A stretch of DNA of 64,000 bases from Bradyrhizobium sp. (lineage in GTDB: Bacteria > Pseudomonadota > Alphaproteobacteria > Rhizobiales > Xanthobacteraceae): NCBI RefSeq assembly GCF_016213215.1, contig NZ_JACRAW010000098.1:1-64000 (forward strand), read 5' to 3'. The notes beneath the pieces are model-generated. The model ran no database searches. It worked only from the letters and a program-made list of their open reading frames with translations, and was not told the DNA's origin. Numbering within the stretch: the first letter of the stretch is position 1; each line of letters opens with the position of its first letter. A program made the position numbers and the translations under genes. Below are positions 19,075 to 28,313 of the stretch, one piece after another.

Positions 19075-19488
19075 TCAGAGATCGACCACCACATAGTCGC
19101 TCTCGACCCGGACCGCGACGATCTCCGCCACATAGGGCCCCTTCACCACATTCGCGCCCGGCTCGACGTGAGCCGGATAGGCCTTGGCGCGGAAGCGGCG
19201 GGGATCGCAGTAGGATTGCCCGGTGCGCACGTCGAACTCCCAGCCGTGCCACGGACACCGGATGATCTCGCCCAGCCGGGTGTATTCGATCTCGCCGGGA
19301 TTTTTGGATTGCGCGAGGCCGATCAGCGGACCTTCGCACAGCGCGGCGCCCTGGTGCGGGCAACGATTGAGAAGCCCGAAAAACTCGCCATTGATGTTGA
19401 ACACCGCGATCGGCCGGCCGTCGATTTCGAGGAATTTGCGCGTGCCTGGGGGCAGTTCATCCACCGGCGCGATGACGTGACGGGCCAT
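19075..19488 (-). CDS. Rieske [2Fe-2S] protein
   Basis: A 137-residue single-domain Rieske protein. The cluster ligands are Cys-His in NRCPHQGAALCEG and Cys-His in IIRCPWHGWEFDVRTG. Such proteins are ferredoxin components or accessory domains passing electrons to oxygenases. It lies 60 bases downstream of the two amidohydrolase genes on the same strand and probably works with them; no oxygenase alpha subunit is present in the window. Confidence 0.9.
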   Translation of the reverse strand: MARHVIAPVDELPPGTRKFLEIDGRPIAVFNINGEFFGLLNRCPHQGAALCEGPLIGLAQSKNPGEIEYTRLGEIIRCPWHGWEFDVRTGQSYCDPRRFRAKAYPAHVEPGANVVKGPYVAEIVAVRVESDYVVVDL

Positions 19489-19548
19489 ACTTATCTTTTT
19501 CGCATAATTTGTTCGAGAAACCGGTAGCCGCTCTTTCGGATCATGCGA

Positions 19549-20658
19549 TCAATTGATCCGGTACAGCTTGCGCGCATTGCCGAGATAGAACGCCTCGCGA
19601 TTGGCCTCGGAAACACCGGGCGGCAACACCCGCGACGGCTCGTCGAAATCCCAATGCGGATAATCGGTCGCGAACAGCAGCCTGTCCCAGCCGATCCACT
19701 TGATCACATCGAACAGATGATCGCGGTGCTCCGGATCCTCCATCGGCTGCGTCGTCCACCAGACATGCTCGCGAATATAGTCCGACGGCGGTCGCCGCAC
19801 GTGCGGCACCTCGCTGCGCAGCCGTCGCCATACCTTGTCCAGGCGCCAGCACAGCGACGGCGCCCAGCCGAACCCGGCCTCGATCATCACCATGTTCAGC
19901 CTGGGGAAGCGCTCGAACGCGCCTTCCAGCACGATGCTCGCCAGCGCCGACTGCTGGCACTGCGAATGGCCGACCATCTCCTCGATGTAGTAGCTGGGCC
20001 AGCCCGACGGCGTGATCGGATTGCCGCCGAAGCCGAAGGCATGAATGCCGACCGGAAGCCCGGCCTCTTCCGCCGCCTGGTAGATCGGCCAGTAGCGACG
20101 CTTGCCGAGCGGCTCCACGTTGCGGCTGAGCAGCAGCACCTGCACGAAATTCCTGTCTCCCGCGCGCTCGCGGATTTCAGCCGCCGCGCTCACCGCGTCC
20201 TCGTTGCCGACGACGATCGACGCCTTGAGGCGATGGTCCTTGCTCGTCCACTTCTCGATCTGCCAGTCGTTGATCGCCGAGCACAGCGCCGCGCTCAGCT
20301 CGGGATTGCGGATGCCCTGCCCGCTTGCGAGCGGGTTGAGGATGCCGAGCGTCACGTTGTTGGGATCGAGGTGCTGCTTCTGCATGAACGGCAGCGAGGA
20401 ACCCTGCGGGCCGCCTTCCGGCGGCCAGGCGTCGCGGCGCGAAGCATTGGGCTGGGCCTTGGGATAGGGCGGGCCGTCCATCATGCCCTGATAGGCATGC
20501 ACGCCGTAGGTTTCGAGATGCTCCTGCCAGCGTTTGGCGAGGTAGGGGTAGAGCTCGGTCCTGGTGGCGCGGGTCGGATGAATGTCACAGTCGGCGATCG
20601 CGGTCTTGATCGAGACGGGGGAAGCAGGCTCGGGTCGGTCGCGGTACTGGATATTCAT
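19549..20658 (-). CDS. Amidohydrolase family protein (PF04909-like), copy A
   Basis: A 369-residue TIM-barrel metal hydrolase or decarboxylase. Metal-ligand landmarks are ADCDIHPTRA near residue 23, PVGIHAFGFGG in the middle and FATDYPHWDFDEPSR near the end, typical of the ACMSD/LigJ-like group that acts on aromatic acids and their ring-opened products. It overlaps the upstream paralogue by four bases, which means translational coupling. The paralogous pair plus the Rieske gene form an operon for an aromatic-type substrate. Confidence 0.88.
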   Translation of the reverse strand: MNIQYRDRPEPASPVSIKTAIADCDIHPTRATRTELYPYLAKRWQEHLETYGVHAYQGMMDGPPYPKAQPNASRRDAWPPEGGPQGSSLPFMQKQHLDPNNVTLGILNPLASGQGIRNPELSAALCSAINDWQIEKWTSKDHRLKASIVVGNEDAVSAAAEIRERAGDRNFVQVLLLSRNVEPLGKRRYWPIYQAAEEAGLPVGIHAFGFGGNPITPSGWPSYYIEEMVGHSQCQQSALASIVLEGAFERFPRLNMVMIEAGFGWAPSLCWRLDKVWRRLRSEVPHVRRPPSDYIREHVWWTTQPMEDPEHRDHLFDVIKWIGWDRLLFATDYPHWDFDEPSRVLPPGVSEANREAFYLGNARKLYRIN

Positions 20659-21743
20659 GGCCTTGCCTCCTTTGGCGACGGCTCATTCAGGCGCGAGTAA
20701 GTCGCGAGCGGATTGTCGATCATGATCTTGCGCACGAGATCGGCGGAAAGTCCTGGCGGCAGTGCGTCGTCGCCGTCGAATTGCCAGTGCGGATAGTCAG
20801 TAGAGAATAGGAGCAATTCGTCGGACTGCATATGATCAAACAGGCGATTTAATGTCGTTCCGTCCGGCGGCGCATCGATCGGTTGCAGTGAGAAGCGGAT
20901 GTTGCTGCGCACAATCTCGAGCGGCGGCCGATCCACCCATGGCGTCTCCATGCGGACGCCGCGCCAGAACTTGTGCAGCCGCCAGAGATAGGGCGGCAGC
21001 CAGGTGAACCCGGACTCCAGCATCACCATCTTCAGCCGGGGATAGCGGGCGAACACGCCCTCGACGATCAGGCTGGTGAGCTGGGTCTGGAACGCCTGCG
21101 CCTGCGCGACATAGTCCTCGATGTGATAGGAACCCCAGCCCACCGAAGTCGGCGGGTTGTGATAGTTCGCGCCGGCATGGATGCCGACCGGAAGGCCATG
21201 CCGTTCGGCCGCCTCATAGATCGGCCACAGGCTGCGCTTTCCGAGCGGCACGTCGCCCATCACCAGCATCAGCACCTGGACGAAGCGAGGGTCGCTCGCG
21301 CAGCGCTCGATTTCCGCGACCGATTTCGCAACGCTCTGCACGGGGATCACGATCGAGCCGCGCAGCCGCGGCTCCTCGTCCAGCCACTCCCTCGCCAGCC
21401 AGTCGTTCAGCGCGCGGCAGAACGCGTCGGCCATGTCTTCGGAAAACACCATCTGCACGCCATAGAGCGGATTGCAGATCGCGTGGCTGACCTTGAAAGG
21501 ATCGAGCACATGGCGGCGCATGTCATGCAGGCTCGATCCCGGCTTGCCCGTGTCGGGACGCCAATCCGGCCGCGCCGAGATCGGCGAGTTGGCCGGATAG
21601 GATTGCGAGACGAGATCGGTCATGCCGCGCGTCGTCACCTGGTCGCGCCAGTAGTCGTTCAGATAGGGCAGCAGGCTGGTGAGATGCGGCACCGCCGGGT
21701 GCACGTCGCAATCCACGCCGCCGGCGATGAGTTGTGCCATCAC
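20655..21743 (-). CDS. Amidohydrolase family protein (PF04909-like), copy B
   Basis: A 362-residue paralogue of the next gene: GGVDCDVHPAVPHLTSLLPYL at the N-terminus, LPVGIHAGANYHNPP in the middle, STDYPHWQFDGDDALPPGLS at the end. The two share motif order and length throughout, so they come from a tandem duplication followed by divergence. ATG occurs at both 21743 and 21740; either is possible. It is the first gene of the three-gene operon with copy A and the Rieske protein. Confidence 0.88.
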   Translation of the reverse strand: MMAQLIAGGVDCDVHPAVPHLTSLLPYLNDYWRDQVTTRGMTDLVSQSYPANSPISARPDWRPDTGKPGSSLHDMRRHVLDPFKVSHAICNPLYGVQMVFSEDMADAFCRALNDWLAREWLDEEPRLRGSIVIPVQSVAKSVAEIERCASDPRFVQVLMLVMGDVPLGKRSLWPIYEAAERHGLPVGIHAGANYHNPPTSVGWGSYHIEDYVAQAQAFQTQLTSLIVEGVFARYPRLKMVMLESGFTWLPPYLWRLHKFWRGVRMETPWVDRPPLEIVRSNIRFSLQPIDAPPDGTTLNRLFDHMQSDELLLFSTDYPHWQFDGDDALPPGLSADLVRKIMIDNPLATYSRLNEPSPKEARP

Positions 21744-21887
21744 GTTTCCTCTTCGGCCGGCTTTTCAGTCAGTTTGGCCGCGCAGCCTTGTTGCGCTATT
21801 CAAGCAGGCCTCCGCCGCCGCCGCAACACGGCAGGGCGCGTGATCATGTGCTAGTGAAGACTGACGGATTTTTCAGGGAGGCCGGGG

Positions 21888-22370
21888 ATGAAAGAACTTG
21901 TCATCATTGCGGAACAGATCGCCGCGACACTGGTTGAGCGCAAACAGACCGTCGCGGTCGCGGAATCCTCGACCGGCGGGCTGATTTCGGCTGCGCTGCT
22001 CGCCGTGCCCGGCGCATCCGCCTACTTCCTCGGCTCCGCGGTGGTCTATACCCGCGATGCGCGGCGTATCCTCATGGACATTCCCGATGATGCGATGCGG
22101 GGCATCCGCTCGGCATCGGAGCCTTACGCCAAGCTGCTCTCCGAACAGATCCGACGCCGCTTTGGTGCCGACTGGGGCGTTTCGGAAACCGGTGCCGCGG
22201 GACCTGCCGGCAACCGTTATGGCGATGCCGCCGGCCACAGCTGCATGGCGGTCGCGGGCGCGGAGACGAAGGTCACGACGCTGGAGACCGGCCTCAGCGA
22301 CCGCCGCGCCAACATGCACGCCTTCGCCGCGACGGCGATGAATTTGCTGCTGAAGGAGTTGGGGCGGTGA
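21888..22370 (+). CDS. CinA-like C-terminal domain protein (NMN amidohydrolase fold)
   Basis: A 160-residue stand-alone CinA C-terminal domain. The landmarks are TVAVAESSTGGLISAALLAVPGAS, FLGSAVVYT and VSETGAAGPAGNRYGDAAG. The family (PncC) deamidates nicotinamide mononucleotide in NAD recycling. The canonical fragment usually has GIAGP where this has GAAGP; catalysis is therefore probable, not certain. It is a single gene, with repeats downstream. Confidence 0.85.
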   Translation: MKELVIIAEQIAATLVERKQTVAVAESSTGGLISAALLAVPGASAYFLGSAVVYTRDARRILMDIPDDAMRGIRSASEPYAKLLSEQIRRRFGADWGVSETGAAGPAGNRYGDAAGHSCMAVAGAETKVTTLETGLSDRRANMHAFAATAMNLLLKELGR

Positions 22371-22475
22371 GTCTCCCGCCGCCATTGGGGAGTTAGTGGT
22401 GAGCGCTTCGCCACCCCAATGATGGTCATCACCTAGCTTGACGACCCAGTGAATGGCGTTCTCATGCATCCACAT

Positions 22476-22562
22476 CGTCATCGCGAGGAGCGTCAGCGAC
22501 GAAACAATCCAGAATGTTTCTGCGGAGATATTCTGGATTGCTTCGCTTCGCTCGCAATGACG
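22476..22562. repeat. Dispersed palindromic repeat, third copy
   Basis: Copy of the cattgcgaggagcgaag family, with a slightly changed left arm (cgtcatcgcgaggagcgtc). It opens the repeat-rich stretch that continues to 23606. Confidence 0.95.
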
Positions 22563-22677
22563 AATCAAAACGGCCTCACCGATTCAACTTTCAAAGAAGC
22601 AGACACGACATCGCATTCTCGCGGCATGTTCTGCCCGAGTTTTGCTTCGTTCCTCACCCTCTTATCTGGCAGTCTTA

Positions 22678-23241
22678 TCTGGAAGAGGGCGCAGGGAAGA
22701 CCGGGTGCCCGCTGCACCCGCGGTCTCGTGTGCAAGTAGCGCAAGAAAGCCGCACACGAGCATACAGGTACAGCGACGACACCCGGCCTTCCCTGCGCAG
22801 TGGGTTGACGGCTTATGGCGCGCTCTCCCCGGAGACGAATTCGTCTTGCCTCCGTCGCTTCGCGAATTGACGGCACATCCAAGCCCGGTTGGGTCGATGC
22901 ACCTCCGCAAAGCTTGACACCAGCAACGGGTGCCGAGACCACACGGTTTTGCCGTAAGCGGAATTCGTTCTTCGCCACAGGGTCCGATGATTTCGTGCAC
23001 GAGTTCATCGAATTTGTTGACGAAGCGAACTTGCAGCGCCGTTCGTCTTTGCGCGCCGCGAACCACTCACGGAAACCGCCCTGTGGTTTGCACCTCGCGC
23101 CGGCGCTGCCGCGTCCACCGCATCCCACCGCGCAGTTCGTGACGACTCGCGATCCGCCCCTCGTGTCGGGTGCGATGCCCGGCAACATACGCCGTTTTCT
23201 GTTTCGGGAAAAGCGAAATATTTTTGATGCGGAGTCTTGAC
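22678..23241. repeat. Long dispersed intergenic repeat with spurious ORFs
   Basis: About 560 bases running from gaagagggcgcagggaag to gcggagtcttgac. Its six-frame translations (for example GRGRREDRVPAAPAVSCASS) are the kind of hypothetical protein repeatedly mis-annotated in Bradyrhizobium genomes; I recognise it as a multicopy genus repeat. All reading frames are open to some degree on both strands, with no ribosome site or codon bias, so I do not call the ORFs. Confidence 0.7.
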
Positions 23242-23290
23242 AGGATTTGCGGTGGTTTGCCCGTCGGGCAGACCGGTTTCCCACATAACC

Positions 23291-23397
23291 CGTCATTCCG
23301 GGTCGCGCGAAGCGCGAGCCCGGAATCCATCGGGCCGCGCAACGAGCCGCCGAATGGATTCCGGGCCTGCGTGCTCCGCACGCATCCCGGAATGACG
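23291..23397. repeat. Inverted repeat, cgtcattccggg family
   Basis: Opens cgtcattccgggtcgcgcg and closes gcatcccggaatgacg, forming a long imperfect hairpin; a separate repeat family from the cattgcgag type. Confidence 0.9.
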
Positions 23398-23417
23398 GCT
23401 CTGTGGCGCGAGAGACC

Positions 23418-23498
23418 GTAGGGCGGATTAGCCGAAGGCGTAATCCGCCTCCTTGTTCGACGCTGAGCGGCGGATTACGCCGCGCTGATCCGCCCTAC
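23418..23498. repeat. Inverted repeat, gtagggcggatta family
   Basis: Opens gtagggcggattagccgaag and closes ctgatccgccctac with inner arms gtaatccgcc and ggcggattac. This is a third repeat family, typical of Bradyrhizobium intergenic DNA. Confidence 0.9.
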
Positions 23499-23522
23499 GA
23501 TACTACGATACTGAATCCATAT

Positions 23523-23606
23523 CGTCTTTGCGAGCGAAGCGAAGCAATCCAGAATGTTCCCGCGGAGACACTCTCGATTGCTTCGTCGCCTTGCTCCTAG
23601 GAATGA
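23523..23606. repeat. Dispersed palindromic repeat, fourth (decayed) copy
   Basis: Shortened copy of the cattgcgaggagcgaag family (cgtctttgcgagcgaagcga ... ctcgattgcttcgtcgcc); the right arm is eroded. Confidence 0.8.
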
Positions 23607-23631
23607 AAGTCCAGCGGAAGGGCGCTACGTC

Positions 23632-24972
23632 TCACCGCTCCCGGAACGCGCGCATGAGCTGGTCGCTGAGCGGCTTCATCAGGTAGGAGAACATGGTCCG
23701 GTCGCCGGTCTGGACGAAGGCTTCGACCGGCATGCCGGGGATCAGCTTGACATCGCCGAGGCGCCTGACCTCCTCCGCCGGCATCGAGACGCGGATGGTG
23801 TAGTAGCTCTGACCGGTGCGCTGGTCCGTGGTGACATCGGGCGAGACGCGGGTGACGACGCCGCTCAGCTCGGGGGTGGTGTGCTGGTTGAAGGCGGACA
23901 GGCGCAGCAGCGTCTTCTGGCCGACCTGCAGCTTGTCGATGTCTGCCGGATTGACCTTGGCCTCGACCTGGAGGTCGTCGGCCTGCGGCACGATCAACAT
24001 GAGTGCGTCGCCGGCGGTGACGACGCCGCCGACGGTGTGGACCGTCGACTGCAGCACCATGCCGTCCTGCGGGGCGCGGATGTCGACCCGGCGGAGCTGG
24101 TCCTCGGCGGTGACCTTGCGCTCGATCAGCTCGCCGATCCTGTCGTTGGTCTCGCGCAGGTCCTTGGAGACCTCGCTCACCATGTCCCTGTCGATCTGGA
24201 TGATCTGCAGCTCGATCTCGGTGATCTTGCCCTTGGCCTGGGCGCGCGAGGCGATGTATTGCGCCCGCTCGCCGGTAAGCCGCGCGGCGTCGCGCTCGAG
24301 CGTCGTCAGGCGCGAAATCTGCACCAGGTGCTTCTCGTAGAGCTCGCGCACGCCGTCGAGCTCCTTCTGCACCAGCACAATCTCCCGGTCCTTGGCTGTC
24401 TCCTGGGCGGCGAGGCCGGCGATCTCGTTGTTCAGCTGGGTGACGCGCTCGCGCAGCTGCGCCTTCTGCCCGGCCCGGCCGGTGACGCGGACCTCGAACA
24501 GTTTGCTTTCGCTCGCCATCAGCGACTTCACCTCGGGATCGCCCGCGCGCTCGAGCAGCTGCGCCGGGAATTCGAGTGCGTCGAGGCCGCGCTGCTCGGC
24601 CTGCAGACGCGCGGCGCGAGCGAGCGCGGCGTCGAGGTTCTTGGTGACAATGGCAAGGTTGGCCCTGGTGATCGTGTCGTCGAGGCGCACCAGGATGTCG
24701 CCCGTCTTGACCACATCGCCGTCGCGGGCGCGCAGTTCGCCGACCACGCCGCCGGTCGGATGCTGGACCTTCTTCACGTTGGATTCGACGACGATCTGGC
24801 CCGGCGCGATCAGCGCGCCCGAGATCGCGACCGTCGAGGCCCACCCGCCGAGCCCGCCCGCAAGGACGATCATGACCGCAAGGCCCAGGATCAGGTGCAG
24901 CCGGATCGACTCCCGCACGCCCTTGGCGGCTTCCTCGGCTTTAGCGGCCGTGGTCTTCGGAAGCGCCTTCAT
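23632..24972 (-). CDS. HlyD-family periplasmic adaptor of a type I secretion system
   Basis: A 446-residue membrane fusion protein starting MKALPKTTAAKAEEAAKG; the track start far upstream lies inside the ABC gene. A single membrane helix (HLILGLAVMIVLAGGLGGWAS) is followed by a lipoyl-like segment (GGVVGELRARDGDVVKTGDIL), a long coiled coil rich in E/Q/L (residues about 120-290) and a beta-barrel region ending in the family-typical GMPVEAFVQTGDRTMFSYL. It links an inner-membrane ABC exporter to an outer-membrane channel. It overlaps the upstream ABC gene by four bases (ATGA). Confidence 0.92.
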   Translation of the reverse strand: MKALPKTTAAKAEEAAKGVRESIRLHLILGLAVMIVLAGGLGGWASTVAISGALIAPGQIVVESNVKKVQHPTGGVVGELRARDGDVVKTGDILVRLDDTITRANLAIVTKNLDAALARAARLQAEQRGLDALEFPAQLLERAGDPEVKSLMASESKLFEVRVTGRAGQKAQLRERVTQLNNEIAGLAAQETAKDREIVLVQKELDGVRELYEKHLVQISRLTTLERDAARLTGERAQYIASRAQAKGKITEIELQIIQIDRDMVSEVSKDLRETNDRIGELIERKVTAEDQLRRVDIRAPQDGMVLQSTVHTVGGVVTAGDALMLIVPQADDLQVEAKVNPADIDKLQVGQKTLLRLSAFNQHTTPELSGVVTRVSPDVTTDQRTGQSYYTIRVSMPAEEVRRLGDVKLIPGMPVEAFVQTGDRTMFSYLMKPLSDQLMRAFRER

Positions 24973-26717
24973 GGTTTGGCCGCTCCTGAATCGGAGACGA
25001 TCTTGATCGGCGAAGGCGCCGCCACGCGCGGCTGCAGCACCTGGGCCAGCACCTGCTCCTTCGGCCCGAACGCCTGCATGCGGCCGTCGCGCAGCACGAG
25101 GATCTGGTCGACCGCCTCGATGCCGATCGGCCGGTGCGCGACCACGATCACGATCGCACCACGCTCGCGCGCCGCGCGCACCGCGCGCGTCAGCGCCTCG
25201 TCGCCCTCCGTGTCGAGATTGGAGTTCGGCTCGTCGAGCACGATCAGGAACGGATTGCCATAAAGCGCGCGCGCCAGCGCCACCCGCTGAGCCTGTCCGG
25301 CGGAGAGCGAGGTGCCCTGCTCGCCGACCTGGGTGTTGTAGCCGTCGCGCATCTTGATGATCATCTCGTGCACGCCGGCCTCCTTGGCGGCCGCGATGAT
25401 CTGTTCCGAGCTCGCCTCGGGATCGAAGCGGCAGATGTTCTGCGCGATGGTTCCGGCGAATAATTCGACGTCCTGCGGCAGATAGCCGATGTGGCGGCCG
25501 AGCACGTCCGACGACCACTGGTCGAGCGCCGCGCCGTCGAGCCGCACCTTGCCGCGCACCGGCTGCCAGACCCCGACCAGCGCCCGGATCAGCGATGACT
25601 TGCCCGAGCCGCTCGGGCCGATGACCCCAAGCCCGTTGCCGGCGTTGAGCACGAAGTTCGCGTCCTGCACGATGACTTTCTGGTCGCCCGGCGCGACGAT
25701 GCTGACGCCCTCGACCGACAGCCGGTTCGACGGAGGCTGCAGCAGGGTCGGCGCCTCGTGCGGCGGCAACTGTTCGAGCAGAATGTTGAGCCGGTGCCAG
25801 CTCTGGCGGGCGGCGACGAAGGCCTTCCAGTGCGCGATCGCAAGATCGACCGGCGCGAGCGCCCGGGCGCTCAGGATAGAGCCAGCGATGATGATGCCGG
25901 CGGTCGCCTCCTGGTGAATGACGAGATAGGCCCCGACCGCGAGCACGGCCGATTGCAGCATCATGCGCAGGACCTTGGCGACGGCACCCAGCCCGCCGGT
26001 GACGTCGCTGGCGCGCTGATTGCCCTCAAGGTACTTCTCGTTGACTTCGCCCCACCGCCGCGACATGCGGCCGGACATTCCCATCGCCACCAGCACTTCG
26101 GCGTTGCGACGGCTCGCCGCGGCGAGATCGTTGCGTCGCGCGGCAAGCCCAATCGCTTCGCGCGCCGGCTGCCGCGCCATGAATTCGGTGATCAGCGTCA
26201 GGCCGACCAGGATGATCGCGCCGATCAGCGCGGTGACGCCGATCAGGACGTGAAACGCAAAGCAGATGGCGAGATAGAGCGGCAGCCACGGCAGGTCGAA
26301 GAACGCACCCGGGCCCATGCTGCCGAGGAAGGAACGCACGTTGTCGAGGTCGCGCAGCGGCTGCAGGCCCTCGTTGCGGTTACCGATCATCAGCGGCAGG
26401 CGGATGACGCTGTCGAACACCCGATTGTTGAGGGTTTCGTCGAGCGCGGTTCCGACCCGGCCCAGGATGCGGCCGCGGATCGTGTCGAGCACACCCTGGG
26501 CGATGTACAGGCCGCACGCCAGAATGATCAGGCCGACCAGCGTCGGCACGCTGCGGCTGGGAAGCACCCGGTCGTAGATCTCGAGCATGAAGATCGACCC
26601 GGTCAGATAGAGCAGGTTGATCATGCAGCTCATCACGCCGACGCCGATGAACGCGCTGCGGCAGGCGCGCAGCGCGTCGCCGAGTTCGGAACGCCGGACG
26701 CCGGGAACGGCTGCCAT
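24969..26717 (-). CDS. Type I secretion ABC transporter (PrtD-like permease/ATPase)
   Basis: A 582-residue half-transporter. Residues 1-300 carry the membrane domain (MSCMINLLYLTGSIFMLEIYDRVLPSRS is the PrtD signature region). Residues 330-560 carry the ATPase with Walker A GVIGPSGSGKSSLIRAL, signature LSAGQAQRVALARALYG (A in place of the usual G) and Walker B FLIVLDEPNSNLD. It has no N-terminal C39 peptidase, so it should export a leaderless, C-terminally signalled protein. Gene order ABC-HlyD is standard; no outer-membrane partner or RTX substrate gene is in the window. Confidence 0.93.
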   Translation of the reverse strand: MAAVPGVRRSELGDALRACRSAFIGVGVMSCMINLLYLTGSIFMLEIYDRVLPSRSVPTLVGLIILACGLYIAQGVLDTIRGRILGRVGTALDETLNNRVFDSVIRLPLMIGNRNEGLQPLRDLDNVRSFLGSMGPGAFFDLPWLPLYLAICFAFHVLIGVTALIGAIILVGLTLITEFMARQPAREAIGLAARRNDLAAASRRNAEVLVAMGMSGRMSRRWGEVNEKYLEGNQRASDVTGGLGAVAKVLRMMLQSAVLAVGAYLVIHQEATAGIIIAGSILSARALAPVDLAIAHWKAFVAARQSWHRLNILLEQLPPHEAPTLLQPPSNRLSVEGVSIVAPGDQKVIVQDANFVLNAGNGLGVIGPSGSGKSSLIRALVGVWQPVRGKVRLDGAALDQWSSDVLGRHIGYLPQDVELFAGTIAQNICRFDPEASSEQIIAAAKEAGVHEMIIKMRDGYNTQVGEQGTSLSAGQAQRVALARALYGNPFLIVLDEPNSNLDTEGDEALTRAVRAARERGAIVIVVAHRPIGIEAVDQILVLRDGRMQAFGPKEQVLAQVLQPRVAAPSPIKIVSDSGAAKP

Positions 26718-26967
26718 CAGTCCTGATCTCTTCGGGTGTGGGGTCGTCGGACCCCTGATTCACAAAGCAAATTGGAAGTGCACGCAGCGCCTATTAATAC
26801 CGGTTTTTGCCGGCAGCGTCCAATGGTGTGGCGTTAACCGTAAAGCTGGGCCGAAGGGGCGTGCGCAGGAAAGGGCGCCTTGCCGCCAAGGCTTCCCTTT
26901 CACCTCTCTCCGTACGCGGCGAATAGACCGTGCGAGCAGTCTGGCTTCGCGGCTGCCAATGTCGCCG

Positions 26968-27237
26968 CTACAGCCGGCCGCCGGTGCGGACCAGGCGCAC
27001 CACCACAAGCAGGATGACGGCGCCGATGGCGGAATAGATGATCTCCGAGACGAGACCGGTACCGAGACGAATGCCGAGCCGCGGGAACAGGAAGCTCGCG
27101 ATCAGCGCACCGAGGATGCCGATCACGATATCGCCGACGATGCCGAAGCCGGTCCCGTGCACGATCTTGCCCGCCAGCCAGCCGGCCACCAGACCGACGA
27201 ACAGGATGACCAGAATGCCTTCGTTGGAAATGTACAT
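26968..27237 (-). CDS. GlsB/YeaQ/YmgE family stress-response membrane protein
   Basis: An 89-residue hydrophobic protein of the transglycosylase-associated family: three membrane helices with VGLVAGWLAGKIVHGTGFGIVGDIVIGILGALI, where the GLxAGWLAGxI and GDIxxGIxGA motifs are diagnostic. Members are small inner-membrane proteins induced by stress; molecular role unknown. GGGGGATCGC precedes the ATG. It is a single gene. Confidence 0.92.
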   Translation of the reverse strand: MYISNEGILVILFVGLVAGWLAGKIVHGTGFGIVGDIVIGILGALIASFLFPRLGIRLGTGLVSEIIYSAIGAVILLVVVRLVRTGGRL

Positions 27238-27335
27238 ATGCGATCCCCCTCGATTGTCCGCATCGGCCGCCGCCGGAACCTAGCGGCAATCGCCGGACAA
27301 GACGATCGAATTTTCCGGATTTTCAACCGGTCAGG

Positions 27336-28313
27336 TCAGGTCGTTGACAGGGCCGGCTCTGCCAGTACGCAGCGCGCGGTGCGGCCGGGCGAAATCGCCA
27401 CGTTGGGCGGCAATTGTTCGTGGCAGCGCGGCTGCGCGAAGGCGCAGCGCGGCGCGAAGGAGCAGCTGTGCGGCACCTTGTCGAGCGAGGGCGGCGTCCC
27501 GGGTATCGTCTCCAGCCGCTGGCCGCGGCTTGTGCCATGGACCGTGGAAGCGAGCAGCCCCCTGGCATAGGGGTGAGCCGGCGAGCGCACGATGTCGCGC
27601 AGCGTGCCCTGCTCGACGATCTGGCCCGCATACATCACCGCGACCCGGTCGCAGATCTCGATCGCGACGCCGATGTCGTGGGTGACGAAGATGACCGACA
27701 TGCCGAACTCGCGCTGCAGCTCCCGAAGCAGTAGCAGGATCTGGATCTGGACGGTGGCATCGAGCGCCGTGGTCGGCTCGTCCGCGAGCAGGATTTTCGG
27801 CCGGCAGGCGAGCGCCAGCGCGATCATGGCACGCTGGCGCATGCCGCCGGACATTTCATGCGGGTAGGAATCGAGCCGGCGCCTGGCGGAGGGAATGCGC
27901 ACCACCTCCAGCATCTGGAGCGCGCGGGCCCTTGCTTCCGCGTGGCTCCTGCCTTCGTGACGCACCACGGTCTCGGCGATCTGCCGGCCGATGGTGTAGA
28001 CGGGATCGAGCGCCAGCGCCGGCTCCTGGAAGATCATCGAGACCGTCTGGCCTCGGAACGCGCTCAGTTCCTCCTCCCCCAGCGCCAGCACTTCGCGCCC
28101 GAGCACCTTGACGCTGCCCGAGATCTGCGTCCGCTTCTTCGGCAACAGCCGCATCAAGGCGCGCAGCGTGACGCTCTTGCCCGAGCCGGACTCGCCGAGA
28201 AGGCCGAGCACCTCGCCATCGCCGAGCGACAGACTGAGATCGTTCACGGCATGGACCGTGCGCTCGCCGGTGAAGCGAATGTTGAGGCCGTTGATCTCGA
28301 CGAGCCGGGTCAT
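27336..28313 (-). CDS. Peptide/opine ABC importer ATPase (DppD/OppD-like)
   Basis: A 325-residue ATPase with Walker [18 protein letters not shown], signature [20 protein letters not shown], Walker [15 protein letters not shown] and the C-terminal oligopeptide-importer tail with [14 protein letters not shown] (cysteines typical of the OppD/F iron-sulfur-type tail). It is the last gene of the operon and overlaps the amidase gene by four bases (ATGA), so the import and amidase functions are translationally coupled. Confidence 0.93.
   Translation of the reverse strand: MTRLVEINGLNIRFTGERTVHAVNDLSLSLGDGEVLGLLGESGSGKSVTLRALMRLLPKKRTQISGSVKVLGREVLALGEEELSAFRGQTVSMIFQEPALALDPVYTIGRQIAETVVRHEGRSHAEARARALQMLEVVRIPSARRRLDSYPHEMSGGMRQRAMIALALACRPKILLADEPTTALDATVQIQILLLLRELQREFGMSVIFVTHDIGVAIEICDRVAVMYAGQIVEQGTLRDIVRSPAHPYARGLLASTVHGTSRGQRLETIPGTPPSLDKVPHSCSFAPRCAFAQPRCHEQLPPNVAISPGRTARCVLAEPALSTT

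Noticed and set aside
22565-23381. Several hypothetical ORFs in the repeat stretch
   Set aside because: They fall in a multicopy intergenic repeat and show no codon bias, motif or ribosome site.
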